From positions 2,852,001-2,916,000 of the forward strand of contig NZ_AP027731.1 in assembly GCF_030296595.1 (NCBI RefSeq): DNA of 64,000 bases. The letters run 5' to 3'. Source of the stretch: Naasia aerilata (GTDB taxonomy: Bacteria; Actinomycetota; Actinomycetes; Actinomycetales; Microbacteriaceae). Every line of letters starts with the position of its first letter. The first letter of the stretch is position 1. The notes under the pieces were generated by a model. That model saw only the letters and a program-made list of their open reading frames with translations. It made no database searches and was not told the DNA's origin. Of this stretch, positions 36,822 through 45,577 are shown one piece after another. The translations under genes and the position numbers were made by a program.

Positions 36822-37954
36822 GCGTTCACCTCGTGGCGGTGGGGGTCGGTGGGGTTGTACATCGCGGTCTCGATGACATCGCCCTGGAACTGGTTGCCCT
36901 GCGCCATCTGGCGGGTGTCGGCGTAGTACTGCGAGCGGTCCTGGGCGCGGTCGGTGATCGGCCGCTCGAGCCGCTCCCACTCGCGGAGCGCGTCGCCGAG
37001 CTCGTCGTCGGCGGCCTGGGTCGCCACGGTGGCGAGCGTCCAGGCGTTGTGGATCGAGCATCCGGCGCCCTGCGCGAGCGCGGGGCACATGGCGTGCGCC
37101 GCGTCGCCGATGATCGCGACCCGTCCCTCGGTCCAGTGGTCGACGCGCGTGGTCTGGTAGCCGTAGTACTTGCCGTGCAGCTTCGCCGCCTCCTCGAGCA
37201 CGGGCGCGAGGTGCGGGAAGTTCTCGGTCCAGAGGGCGAGGTCGATCGGCACCTTCGAGCCCTGGGCGTCGCTGACCGGCGCCATCAGGGCGATGTACAC
37301 CTCTTCTTCGTTGCACGGGACGTAGAGCACGCGGAGGACGCGGGGCTCGATGTTCCAGAAGTCGATGTAGTTGTCCCAGTCGGTGTCCGGCTCGAGCAGC
37401 TGCAGCTCCGCCTTGTGCCGCGGGACCAGGAACCGGGTGATGCCGTCGCGCGAGCGCTCCCGCTTGAGCGGGATGCCGAGCGAGTCGCGCACTGCGGAGC
37501 CGACGCCGTCCGCGCCGACCACGAGGTCGGCCTCCGCGGAGGTGCCGTCGGCGAAGGAGATGCGGCCGTCCGGGGTCGCACCCGTCACTTCCGAGCCCGA
37601 GATGATCTCGACGCCGGACTCGCGTGCCGCGGTCAGCAGCGTCGCGTACAGGTGGGGGCGGGTGACCGAGATCCAGCGGACGCCCTCGAGCCTCTCCTGG
37701 GAGCGGATCACGTTGTTCATCCGCGTCTCGTAGGCGGGGGAGTGCATCGCCCGCGACTCGAGGTCCGGGGTCGCACCCAGCTTGTCGAGCACCACGAGGC
37801 TGTTGCCCCAGAGGACGATGCCCGCCCCCTCGGCGCGGAGATCCTGGGTGCGCTCATGGACTCGGACGGTCCATCCCTTCTGGGCGAGCGCGGTCGCGAC
37901 GGTCAGCCCGGCGAATCCGGCGCCGGAGATCTCGGCGTGGCGAGGTGAGGCCAT
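36818..37954 (-). CDS. 2-Methyl-3-hydroxypyridine-5-carboxylate oxygenase (FAD aromatic-ring monooxygenase)
   Basis: This 378-residue flavin monooxygenase hydroxylates and opens the pyridine ring to (acetamidomethylene)succinate with NAD(P)H and O2. The FAD GxGxxG motif appears as ISGAGFAGLTVATAL, followed by ELRAEGAG-type residues. The DG motif is VVGADGVGSAVRDSLG and the GD motif is GDAAHAMCPALAQGAGC. The MCPALAQGAGC block, DNYIDFWN and the CNEEEVYIALMAPVSD stretch match the characterised Mesorhizobium enzyme as I recall it. It is the first gene of the leftward operon. ATG 37954 follows GGAAAG by about 8 bases, and the 310-base upstream region should hold its promoter. Confidence 0.9.
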   Translation of the reverse strand: MASPRHAEISGAGFAGLTVATALAQKGWTVRVHERTQDLRAEGAGIVLWGNSLVVLDKLGATPDLESRAMHSPAYETRMNNVIRSQERLEGVRWISVTRPHLYATLLTAARESGVEIISGSEVTGATPDGRISFADGTSAEADLVVGADGVGSAVRDSLGIPLKRERSRDGITRFLVPRHKAELQLLEPDTDWDNYIDFWNIEPRVLRVLYVPCNEEEVYIALMAPVSDAQGSKVPIDLALWTENFPHLAPVLEEAAKLHGKYYGYQTTRVDHWTEGRVAIIGDAAHAMCPALAQGAGCSIHNAWTLATVATQAADDELGDALREWERLERPITDRAQDRSQYYADTRQMAQGNQFQGDVIETAMYNPTDPHRHEVNA

Positions 37955-38267
37955 GGCACCAACTTTCCGTGGGGCGGTTTTATTACGATCTGATTTGCTC
38001 TTCTCGTATGCGGAGAGTCTTACGGAGCCGGGGCCATCTCGCAAGGAGAAACTCGGACAGTCGCGAGAACGGGCATTCGGCACGCCGCGACTCCTCGTTT
38101 GCGGTCGTCCCGGAACCCTTCCCGCGGGGTGCGGTCCCCATCGCGCCTGACGAGTTCCACCCCAAGACCTAGTGGTTCTCCACCGCCCCACACTCCACAT
38201 GTGGAGGACGCGCCGGAAAGAAGTGGGGCATGGCGGGGTGTCGGCGGACGGTCGTACCGTGTCCCGC
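37955..38267. promoter_or_regulatory. Upstream region of the ring-cleavage operon with TTCTCGTATG motif
   Basis: This non-coding stretch contains a relatively AT-rich segment (37978-38025). TTCTCGTATG at 38001-38010 belongs to the TTCTCRTA motif also present at the importer and lactonase promoters. The wider CTCTTCTCGTATGCGGAGAG is an imperfect palindrome. I could not fix a convincing -35/-10 pair for the leftward operon. The rest shows no gene. Confidence 0.4.
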
Positions 38268-38594
38268 ATGGGAAGCGCAGGGGAGCCGATGATCGAGGGA
38301 GAGCGAGCCTCGCTGCTGCTCGCCGCGGTGCTGGGGCTGCGCATCCGCAGCAAGCACGACGGAACCGTCCGTCTCGCCGGCACCGCGGACCCGCGAGCCA
38401 TGGCCGCCCTCGTCCGCGCGGTCGATCGGCTGGAGAAGCGGATGCGGGCGCTCGGCTCCTCGGACCTCGCCGACCAGGCGAGCAGCTATGCCGAGCGGCG
38501 GGGCGAGGCCTTCACGATCGTCGCCCAGCGGGCCATGGGGGCCTACGGAATGACCGTCGCCCCGTGGGAGTACCAGCTCAGCGACGCATCCTGA
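38268..38594 (+). CDS. Small hypothetical protein
   Basis: This 108-residue soluble protein starts at ATG 38268; an ATG seven codons later has GGGGAG nearby and is equally possible. It is mostly helical: RASLLLAAVLGLRIRSKHDG, an ADPRAMAALVRAVDRLEKRM helix, then a stretch ending MTVAPWEYQLSDAS. There are no catalytic motifs and no signal peptide, and I do not recognise the family. Amino acid composition and third-position GC fit a coding region. It stands alone between the ring-cleavage operon promoter and the ArsR-type gene. Confidence 0.5.
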   Translation: MGSAGEPMIEGERASLLLAAVLGLRIRSKHDGTVRLAGTADPRAMAALVRAVDRLEKRMRALGSSDLADQASSYAERRGEAFTIVAQRAMGAYGMTVAPWEYQLSDAS

Positions 38595-38763
38595 GCTCCT
38601 CCGCGTCGCACGGCCCCTTGCTCGTGAACCTGGACATCCGGGGGCTCCGCCTACGCCGATCAGGCAATGCCGTCCGCGGAACGGCGTGTCGTCCGGATCC
38701 GCGTTCGAATTCAGTCACCTGTCCTGAACCGCGCGCGAATTCCTGATCCGCGCAGAACACCAC

Positions 38764-38809
38764 TTGCGCACCCTCCGCGGCGGTCCTAACATACAACCAA
38801 ATGGTTGTA
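38764..38809 (+). promoter_or_regulatory. Leaderless promoter with ArsR-type palindromic operator
   Basis: TTGCGC (38764-38769), a 17-base spacer and TAACAT (38787-38792) place the transcription start at or next to ATG 38801, so the mRNA would be leaderless. A perfect palindrome, TACAACCA-AA-TGGTTGTA (38792-38809), starts at the last base of the -10 and covers the start codon. Repressor binding there would block initiation and allow autoregulation. Confidence 0.7.
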
Positions 38810-40171
38810 CGAGTTGGGATCGAGCTCAGCGATGAGGACGTGGACCGCATGTTCCGCGCCCTCGCCGACGCGACTCGCCGGGACATCGTGCGGCGGACGC
38901 TGCACGCCGAGGCGACCGTGTCCGAGCTCGCCGAGTCGTACGCCATGTCGTTCGCGGCGGTGCAGAAGCACGTCGCCGTCCTCGAGGAGGCGGGTCTCGT
39001 GACGAAGCATCCACACGGCCGGCAGCGGATCGTCCGGGGCAATCCGGACGCCATTCGCCGTGCCCAGTCGCTCCTCGACCAGTTCGAGGCCATCTGGCGG
39101 TCGCGCGTCGACCGCCTGGATGCGCTGCTCGAATCCGATCCCCCAGCAAGACCGACTGAAAGGCTCGCCATGCCCGTCACCGCTGTCGAGAAGGACCTCG
39201 ACGCCCTCACCCTGACGATCGTCGCCGACTTCGCCGCCTCGCCCGAGCGCGTCTGGGAGGCCTACACCGACCCCCGCCAGCTGGAGCGCTTCTGGGGTCC
39301 GCCCACGTACCCCGCGACCTTCACCCGCCACGACGTCGCGCCCGGCGGCCGCAGCACCTACGCGATGACCGGCCCGGAGGGCGACAGCCACGGCGGGTAC
39401 TGGGAGTGGACCGCCGTCGAGGCCCCGCGGTCGTTCGAGGTCGTCGACGGCTTCCTCGGCGACGACGGCGCACCGAACACCGAGCTGCCGACGGTCCGGA
39501 TGCGCTTCGACTTCGCCGGGACCGCGGGCGGCACCCGCGTGACCACCACCTCCTTCTTCGGCTCGCTCGAGCAGCTCGAGCAGCTGGTCGCCATGGGGAT
39601 GGAGGAGGGCACCAAGCAGGCCATGGCCCAGATCGACGATGTGCTCGCCGACCTCGCCTCCTTCGCGGCCGGCCGTGACGCCGAGGCGCAGATCCTCAGC
39701 GACACCCAGGTTCGGGTGTCCCGGATCATCCGGGGATCGGTCGAGCAGGTCTGGCGCGCCCACAACGACGCCGACCTCATGCGGCAGTGGCTGCTCGGCC
39801 CCGACGGGTGGACCATGCCGGTCTGCGAGGTGGCGACGTCCGTCGGCGGGAGCTATCGGTACGAGTGGGAGAAGGAGGGCGGCGGCGACAGGTTCGGCTT
39901 CACCGGCGAGCTGCTCGAGTCCGAGCCGCCCCGCCGCGCCGTCACCACGGAGGCGATGATCGGCCTGGATGCGCCCGCGACGCTCAACGAGCTGACGCTC
40001 ACGCCCAGGGCGGGCGGCACGCTCCTCACCCTCGTGATCACCTATGCCAACGCCGAGATGCGCGACGCGGTGCTCGCGACCGGGATGGTCGGGGGCATGG
40101 AGACGAGCTACGCGCGGCTGGAGTCGGTGCTCGCCTCGGCGGACGCCCGGGAGCCGGTCGCCGCGCATTGA
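38801..40171 (+). CDS. ArsR-type regulator fused to two SRPBCC (AHSA1-like) domains
   Basis: This is a 456-residue protein in one open frame. Residues 1-105 form an ArsR winged helix: VDRMFRALADATRRDIVRR, the recognition region MSFAAVQKHVAVLEEAGLV, then a basic wing. After a short linker, from LAMPVTAVEKD, come two consecutive AHSA1/START-like ligand domains. Each begins with a strand followed by SPERVWEAYTDPRQLERFWGP or SVEQVWRAHNDADLMRQWLLGP. In most genomes the regulator and the SRPBCC protein are separate adjacent genes. An internal ATG with AGG upstream at the junction (39171) could still give the SRPBCC part alone. The ligand is unknown, probably a hydrophobic compound. It is leaderless, under a palindromic operator. 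Confidence 0.83.
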   Translation: MVVRVGIELSDEDVDRMFRALADATRRDIVRRTLHAEATVSELAESYAMSFAAVQKHVAVLEEAGLVTKHPHGRQRIVRGNPDAIRRAQSLLDQFEAIWRSRVDRLDALLESDPPARPTERLAMPVTAVEKDLDALTLTIVADFAASPERVWEAYTDPRQLERFWGPPTYPATFTRHDVAPGGRSTYAMTGPEGDSHGGYWEWTAVEAPRSFEVVDGFLGDDGAPNTELPTVRMRFDFAGTAGGTRVTTTSFFGSLEQLEQLVAMGMEEGTKQAMAQIDDVLADLASFAAGRDAEAQILSDTQVRVSRIIRGSVEQVWRAHNDADLMRQWLLGPDGWTMPVCEVATSVGGSYRYEWEKEGGGDRFGFTGELLESEPPRRAVTTEAMIGLDAPATLNELTLTPRAGGTLLTLVITYANAEMRDAVLATGMVGGMETSYARLESVLASADAREPVAAH

Positions 40172-40294
40172 GCTCGGGTCGGCACCCCGCCGGGCCCGGG
40201 CGTCGGTCGTCTCCTAACGGGACGACCGGCGCGCGGGCCCTACGCCGACTCCGCGGCGCGGTCGCGACGGCGGCACTGGGACGCACTCCCGGGG

Positions 40295-41625
40295 TCAGCG
40301 CCGGCCGGCGACCTTCGCCCGCGTCACCTTCGCGACGTAGTAGAGGACGACGCCGACCGCGAGGAAGATCCCCGCGAACAGCCAGACCTGCCACCGCTGC
40401 TGGCTGAGCAGCAGCAGGCAGGACAGCACCCCGAGGATGGGGACGGCGCTCCAGACCCGGAAGTGCGCGTGCTCCACCGTCTGCTTCCGCAGCACGAGCA
40501 CGGCGATGTTGGTGCTGAGGAACACGAGCAGCAGCAGGAACACGACGGTCTCGGCAAGGGTCGACAGGTCGCCGACCAGGGTGAGGATCATCGCGACCAC
40601 CGTCGTGGCGAGGATCGCGACCCACGGTGTCCTGCGGTTCGGGAGCACCTTTCCGAGGACGCTGGGAAGGAGCCCCTGCTCCGCCATCCCGTAGGCGAGG
40701 CGGCTCGACATGATCATCGTGAGCAGCGCACCGTTGGCCACGGCGACGAGGGCGATGAGGCTGAACACCCAGTCGGGGATCGGCACCCCGGTCGCCGAGA
40801 CGACCGACAGGAGCGGGCCGCTCGAGGCGGAGAGCTTCGACGGCGGCAGCGCGATGGAGCTCGCGAGCCCGATGAGGACGTACACGACGCCCGCGGTCAG
40901 CAGCGCGCCGAAGAGCGCCCGGGGGTACACCTTCGACGGGTTGGCGACCTCCTCGGCCACGTTCGCCGAGGTCTCGAAGCCGACGAACGAGTAGTAGGCG
41001 ATGATCGCGGCGCCGAGCGTCGCGAGGAGGGGCTGCTGTCCGCGGGGAACTGGCCGACGCGGCTGACGTCGCCGCCGCCTCCGCCCAGCATGACGGCGAC
41101 CGCCACGATGACGAGGACGAGGCCACTCAGCTCGATGACGGTCATCACCATGTTGCTGCGCATCGACTCCTTGATGCCGCGGGCGTTGAGGAGGGCGACG
41201 AGGAGGAGGAAGACGAGCGCGACGGGCAGCGGCGGGACGTCGAGGAAGGTCGCGAAGTAATCGCCGGCGAACGCCAGCGAGAGGCCGGCCGCGGAGGTGA
41301 GCCCGGCCGCGAGCATCGAGAAGCCGATGAGGAAGGACACGATCGGCGTCTTGTACGCGCGCTCGGCGAATACGGCGGCGCCGCCCGCCCTCGGGTACTT
41401 GGTGACCAGCTCCGCGTACGAGCCGGCCGTGAGCAGCGCAAGGACCAGGGCGAGCACCATCGGCGCCCAGATTGCCCCGCCCGCCTCCTTCGACAGGACG
41501 CCGACGAGGGCGTAGATCCCCGCCCCGAGGACGTCCCCGAGGATGAACAGGTACAGGAGGGGACCGGTGATGCCCTGCTTCAGCTTGGAGCCCTGCGCGT
41601 GCTCCTGGGCGACCTCGGTGCTCAT
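40295..41625 (-). CDS. APC-family amino acid permease (one apparent frameshift)
   Basis: This transporter of about 443 residues has 12 predicted TM helices. TM1 holds the family motif LYLFILGDVLGAGIYALVG, and the conserved AYYSFVGFETSANVAEE stretch is in TM6. It imports amino acids or related cations by proton symport or exchange. The frame slips near 41035, in the loop after GGGGGDVSRVGQFPADSSP; the second part resumes with LLATLGAAIIAYYSF one frame over. Both halves are conserved, so a read error at the G/C-rich stretch is likely. ATG 41625 is preceded by an AGGAGGAACC sequence. The substrate cannot be told from sequence and it stands as a single gene. Confidence 0.85.
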
Positions 41626-41854
41626 GGTTCCTCCTGTTCGGCGGCCTCTTTCGGCCGCCGCCGCGGGCCAGCCTAGGTGCGGCCCGGCGAGGCGCGGAAC
41701 CGGGTGGACACGGTTGCGAGGGAGTGCTCCGGTGCGCTAGCCCGCAGCAGGAGCTGCGCAGAAGAGGGCGCGAGCGCCGCCCGCCGCATGGGCCGATCGC
41801 GGGTGCCGAGAGCCGGGTCCGGCGCGTAGCCTGTGCGGCGAACCGGGAGGCCCC

Positions 41855-42700
41855 ATGGCAGTTCAGCTCATCGACCTGCTCCGCGCGCAGCTGCCCGCGC
41901 TGCGCTACGCCCCGACACCCAAGCGCGTCCGTGGGCGAATCGAGGATCGGACCATGGTCGACAGCGCCGCCGCGGTGCTGGTCTGGGAGCCGCGCTACGT
42001 CACGCCCCGGTATGCGGTGCCGGAGTCGGACATCGACGGGGAGCTGGTCCCGTCATCGTCGTCGCTGTCGGGGGAGCAGGCGGCGGCCTACGTGCGGCGA
42101 CCGGTCCTCGACCCGTCCGTGCCCTTCGATCTGCACACGACCGAGGGGGAGTTCCTGGAGGTCCGGGTGCGAGGATCCGTAAGAACTGTGCGGGCGTTCC
42201 GGCCCGCGGACCCGGACCTCGAGGGGCGGGTGCTGCTCGACTTCCGCGGCATGGACGAGTGGCGCGAGGAGGACCAGGTGGTCGTGGCCCACCCGCGGGA
42301 CCCGCTGCACCGCATCGAGGTCGTGCCGGCCTCTCGACGGGTCCGGGTGATGCTGGGGGACCAGGTGCTGGCCGACACCCGGCGCGCGTCGATCCTGCTG
42401 GAGACGATGCTTCCGGTCCGCTACTACCTGCCGGCCGAGGACATCGGGGTGCGCCTCACGCCCACGGAGACCGTGACCTGGTGCGCCTACAAGGGCCGCG
42501 CGTCCTATCTGACGGCGCACACGGAGGAGGGCCCGCAGATCGACGTGGCGTGGACATACGCGGAGCCTCGCCACGACGCGTCGGAGGTGCGGGGACTCGT
42601 CGCGTTCTTCCAGGAGCACGTCGACCTGGAGATCGACGGCGAGCGCCTGGAGCGACCGGTCACCCCCTGGAGTCGCGACGGGCCACCAGAGGGGCGCTGA
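41855..42700 (+). CDS. Tandem DUF427 domain protein
   Basis: This 281-residue soluble protein has two DUF427 units, a small beta-barrel family sometimes called NTP_transf_9 although no such activity is proven. The first unit has VDSAAAVLVWEPRYVTPRYAVP. The second has the canonical VRVMLGDQVLADTRRA, RYYLPAEDIGVRL, WCAYKGRASYLT and a WTYAEPRHDA segment with aromatic-acid clusters. Conserved His, Trp, Tyr and Cys suggest a small-molecule pocket. The ATG at 41855 follows a GGAGG-like AGGCCCC region. It is transcribed alone toward the glycosyltransferase gene, with only 24 bases between their stops. Confidence 0.83.
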   Translation: MAVQLIDLLRAQLPALRYAPTPKRVRGRIEDRTMVDSAAAVLVWEPRYVTPRYAVPESDIDGELVPSSSSLSGEQAAAYVRRPVLDPSVPFDLHTTEGEFLEVRVRGSVRTVRAFRPADPDLEGRVLLDFRGMDEWREEDQVVVAHPRDPLHRIEVVPASRRVRVMLGDQVLADTRRASILLETMLPVRYYLPAEDIGVRLTPTETVTWCAYKGRASYLTAHTEEGPQIDVAWTYAEPRHDASEVRGLVAFFQEHVDLEIDGERLERPVTPWSRDGPPEGR

Positions 42701-42724
42701 ACCGGGCTGGCAGGCCGGTCCCGT

Positions 42725-43835
42725 TCAGACTTGGGCGGTGGTCCCTGCCAGCTCGAGAACGGCCGCCGCCGCCCGTGCGGTCCCGTGCTGGGCACGGAGG
42801 CGGTCGCCGATGCGACCCGCGGCCTCCCGGTAGCGAGGATCCTCGAGGACCGTCGTGAGCGCGGCACGGATCCGCTCCGGCGACGCCTTCTTGGGCAGGG
42901 CGATCCCGGCTCCCGCCCGCTCGACGGCTCTCGCGACCGCCGGCTGGTCGATGCGGGTGTCGCACGGGATCACCACGAGCGGCAGGCCGTGCAACAGCGC
43001 GCGCATGGTGGTCGAGTGGCCGCCGTGCCCGATCACCGCCGAGCAGGAGGGCAAGATCTCGCCGTGCGGGGCGGATGCAACGAGCCGGGTGTTCGGGCCT
43101 GCACGGAAGAGGGCCGGATCGAGCGCGGGGCCCGTCGTGGCGGTTCCCGAGATCGGGAGCGTCGCGACGGCGTCCAGCGCGTTCTGCAGGACCCGGCGCT
43201 GACCGGGTGCGGCGACGGTGCTCAGGCTCAGCAGGACGGTCGGGGATGCCCCGGGCGTCGTGCCGGCAGGGGAGGGCGTCCTCGGCGACGCCGGTCCACC
43301 TCAGGTTGGCGGGGACCCGCCTACCCGACGCCGGGTCCAGCTGCCGATCGGCTGCCACGAGGATGGCGTCCGCGGCCGACCACGTCGCGACCGGTCGCAG
43401 GCCGTGCAGCGCGCCTGCCGCGCGGACGCCGGGGCTGCTGAGGAAGAACTGCGCGAACGAGTGCATCAGGACGGCGATCGGGACGCCGAACGCCTTGGCC
43501 GGAGCGACGGCGCCGGCAAGGAGCGCATCGAGCACGACGACGTCCGCCGGCTCGACAGCGAGCGCGTCGGCGAGGTCGGCGGCGTAGCCGCGATCGGCCA
43601 GCATCCGCGAGAACGCCAGGATGCCGGCAAGGGACGAGGAGGCGTCCACGGGATGCCATCCCGCGGCGTGCCGGTACGGGGTTGCTGCAAAGCCCTCCCG
43701 GGCGAGCCGGGGGAGCTGGCGCTCGTCGGCGAGGAAGCGGACCCGGTGGCCGGCTGCGGCCAGCTGGTGGCCGATCGCCAGTGCAGGGGCGACGTTGCCG
43801 CCGCCGTCGAGGGTGAGGAAGACGATGCGGGACAT
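42725..43835 (-). CDS. MGT/GT1-type glycosyltransferase (one apparent frameshift)
   Basis: This glycosyltransferase of about 370 residues has a GT-B fold. The N-terminal domain starts with IVFLTLDGGGNVAPALAIGHQLAAAGH, the acceptor-side Rossmann. The C-terminal donor domain has the strand PHGEILPSCSAVIGHGGHSTTMRALLHGLPLVVIP, with the H-G-G-x-x-T motif that contacts a nucleotide sugar. Between them the frame shifts near 43260, after TGVAEDALPC, in a C/G-rich stretch; the continuation reads TVLLSLSTVAAPGQ. Likely targets are small natural products or antibiotics (family knowledge). It follows the TetR gene by 12 bases with AGGAGA before its ATG, so the TetR protein probably regulates it. Confidence 0.82.
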
Positions 43836-43847
43836 GCGATCTCCTGA

Positions 43848-44435
43848 TCAGTTCGCGGAGAGGACAGCGCCGACCAGGCGCAGGAGGTGCCGCTCGGCGT
43901 CGGAGCGGGTGAGCGCCATGTCGCGACGCAGGAGCTTCCAGGCGTAGACGTCCGTGGCGACGACGAGCAGTCGGGCTGTGTCGACGCGATCGTCGGGACT
44001 GCGCGCGAGGAGTGCGTCGGCGAAGACCTCGGCCACCCATCGCCGATGGGTCTCCCGGCCCGCGTCCACGATCCTCGCGATGCGGGGGTCGGCGTTCTCG
44101 GTGGCGAGCAGTGCGAGCACGGCATCGCCGCGCAGCTCGTAGTGGTCGACGAGGACCGACAGGGCTACGACCGCGTCGCCAGCGGGAGCCTCGCGCTCGC
44201 CGGCGATCATCGCCTGACCGTGCACGAGCGCCTCGTCGAAGAGCCGGTCTCGAGATCCGAAGCGGCGGAGGATCGTCTGGACCGTGACTCCGGCCTGTCG
44301 CGCTACATCCTGGAGCGGAATCGCCACGGACGAGCGCGAGATGACGAGGCCCACGAACGCGTCGAGGATGCGTTCGCGCGTCTCCTCGGCGGCCCGCGCT
44401 CGCTGTGTCTGCACGTACTGCCGCGAGGTTTTCAT
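43848..44435 (-). CDS. TetR-family transcriptional regulator
   Basis: This is a 195-residue TetR protein. The N-terminal helix-turn-helix runs from ETRERILDAFVGLVISRS to AGVTVQTILRRFGSRDRLFDEAL, and a helical ligand-binding domain follows. I chose ATG 44435; an in-frame extension upstream is open but lacks domain content. The 44430-44450 area contains GTTGAT-gccg-ATTAAC, an imperfect inverted repeat at the start codon that may be its operator. It is co-transcribed with the glycosyltransferase gene, which suggests control of a resistance or modification activity by a small inducer (inference). Confidence 0.83.
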   Translation of the reverse strand: MKTSRQYVQTQRARAAEETRERILDAFVGLVISRSSVAIPLQDVARQAGVTVQTILRRFGSRDRLFDEALVHGQAMIAGEREAPAGDAVVALSVLVDHYELRGDAVLALLATENADPRIARIVDAGRETHRRWVAEVFADALLARSPDDRVDTARLLVVATDVYAWKLLRRDMALTRSDAERHLLRLVGAVLSAN

Positions 44436-44749
44436 GTTGATGCCGATTAACGTGAATATCTGCTTCCGCGTCAAGAGGCGAAGGACGCGCATGAGCACAG
44501 CTGCGGACCCTCTCCATCGATCAGCCCTGTGACGGGTGAGCGCTCTCTCGAAGGCCCATCGGCCGCATCCCACGGCGAGTTCGGGCCACCTCCTCTCTGT
44601 TGCTCCTCCTGGCTGTCACACAGGGGACGAGCAGGGTCCTGCCAGAAAACGGGGGCGTTCCGCAACCCCTCCCTCTCCGGGCGGGGGCATCCCTACCGTC
44701 AACGTGAGGAAACCGCAGATCTCTGCGCCCACTACCCAGGGAGAGACCC
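44436..44749. other. Intergenic region before the repeat-protein operon
   Basis: No convincing gene is visible in these 314 bases. Near the right end TACCGT (44694-44699) could be a -10 element for the following operon, and AGGGAGAG provides the ribosome binding site before GTG 44750. Confidence 0.4.
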
Positions 44750-45574
44750 GTGAACGACGAAGCACTTCCGCCGCTGTCCCAGGACGAACTCGACGCCGAG
44801 TCCGTCGTCGCCCTGCCCGACAAGGAGGTGGCGTCGATCCTGGACCTCAACGCCGACCTCGACCTCAATCTCGACGTCGCCGCGCCGATCGACCTCGCGG
44901 TCGCCGCGAACGCGAACGTCGCTGCGCCGATCGACGCGGCCGTCGGAGCGAACATCCTGTCCGACGGCTCGACGGCGCAGGCGCTCTCCGACCAGGGCGC
45001 GCTCATCAGCCAGGGCATCACCGCCGACGCCACCGCGGACTCCACGCAGGACAGCGTCCTCGACCAGGCAAGCGCGCCGGATGCCACCGCTGCCGGCACC
45101 GATGCGGCGGCACCGGCGGCTGCGACAGGGACCGACGCGGGCGCCGCCGACGCGACGGCCGCCCCCACGGCCACGGCCCTCCCCGACGCGGGCGCTGTGA
45201 CCGACGGCACTCTTCCCGACGCGGGCGCGGTGGCCGGCGGCACCCTGCCCGACGCAGGCACCGTGCTGCCGGACCCGAGCACCGTGCTGCCCGATGCCGG
45301 CGCGGCCGTGCCCGACCTGTCGTCGACGCTCAGCGGCAGCCTGCTCAACGTCAACGTCGACCTGGCCGCCGACGCGGGGCTCGCCGCCCCGATCAACGGA
45401 GCGGTCGCGGCGAACGCGAACGTCGCCGCTCCCATCGATGCGGCGGTCGCGGCCAACATCGGCACGATCGACAGCCAGGCGACGGCGATCTCGCAGCAGG
45501 ACGCCATCATCAACCAGCAGATCGACGGGGCCGCCACGGCGACGGCCGATCAGCAGTCCGACCTCCAGCAGTAG
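44750..45574 (+). CDS. Ala/Asp-rich protein with two internal repeats, partner of the PqqD-M50 protein
   Basis: This 274-residue acidic, low-complexity protein has no signal peptide and no Cys. A ~55-residue unit occurs twice, near residues 34-90 and 206-262. Each unit has a Leu/Asn/Asp strand (LNLDV or LLNVNVDL), AAPI-(D/N), AANANVAAPIDAAV, then an SxQAxxxSxQxAxIxQ pattern. Between the repeats lies an Asp/Ala/Thr linker with DAGAV/GTLPDAG repeats. The start is GTG 44750 after AGGGAGAGACCC. Its stop is 3 bases before the next ATG, so the two are coupled. I do not recognise the function. A substrate, scaffold or precursor for the membrane metalloprotease encoded next is my inference. Confidence 0.72.
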   Translation: MNDEALPPLSQDELDAESVVALPDKEVASILDLNADLDLNLDVAAPIDLAVAANANVAAPIDAAVGANILSDGSTAQALSDQGALISQGITADATADSTQDSVLDQASAPDATAAGTDAAAPAAATGTDAGAADATAAPTATALPDAGAVTDGTLPDAGAVAGGTLPDAGTVLPDPSTVLPDAGAAVPDLSSTLSGSLLNVNVDLAADAGLAAPINGAVAANANVAAPIDAAVAANIGTIDSQATAISQQDAIINQQIDGAATATADQQSDLQQ

Positions 45575-45577
45575 CGG

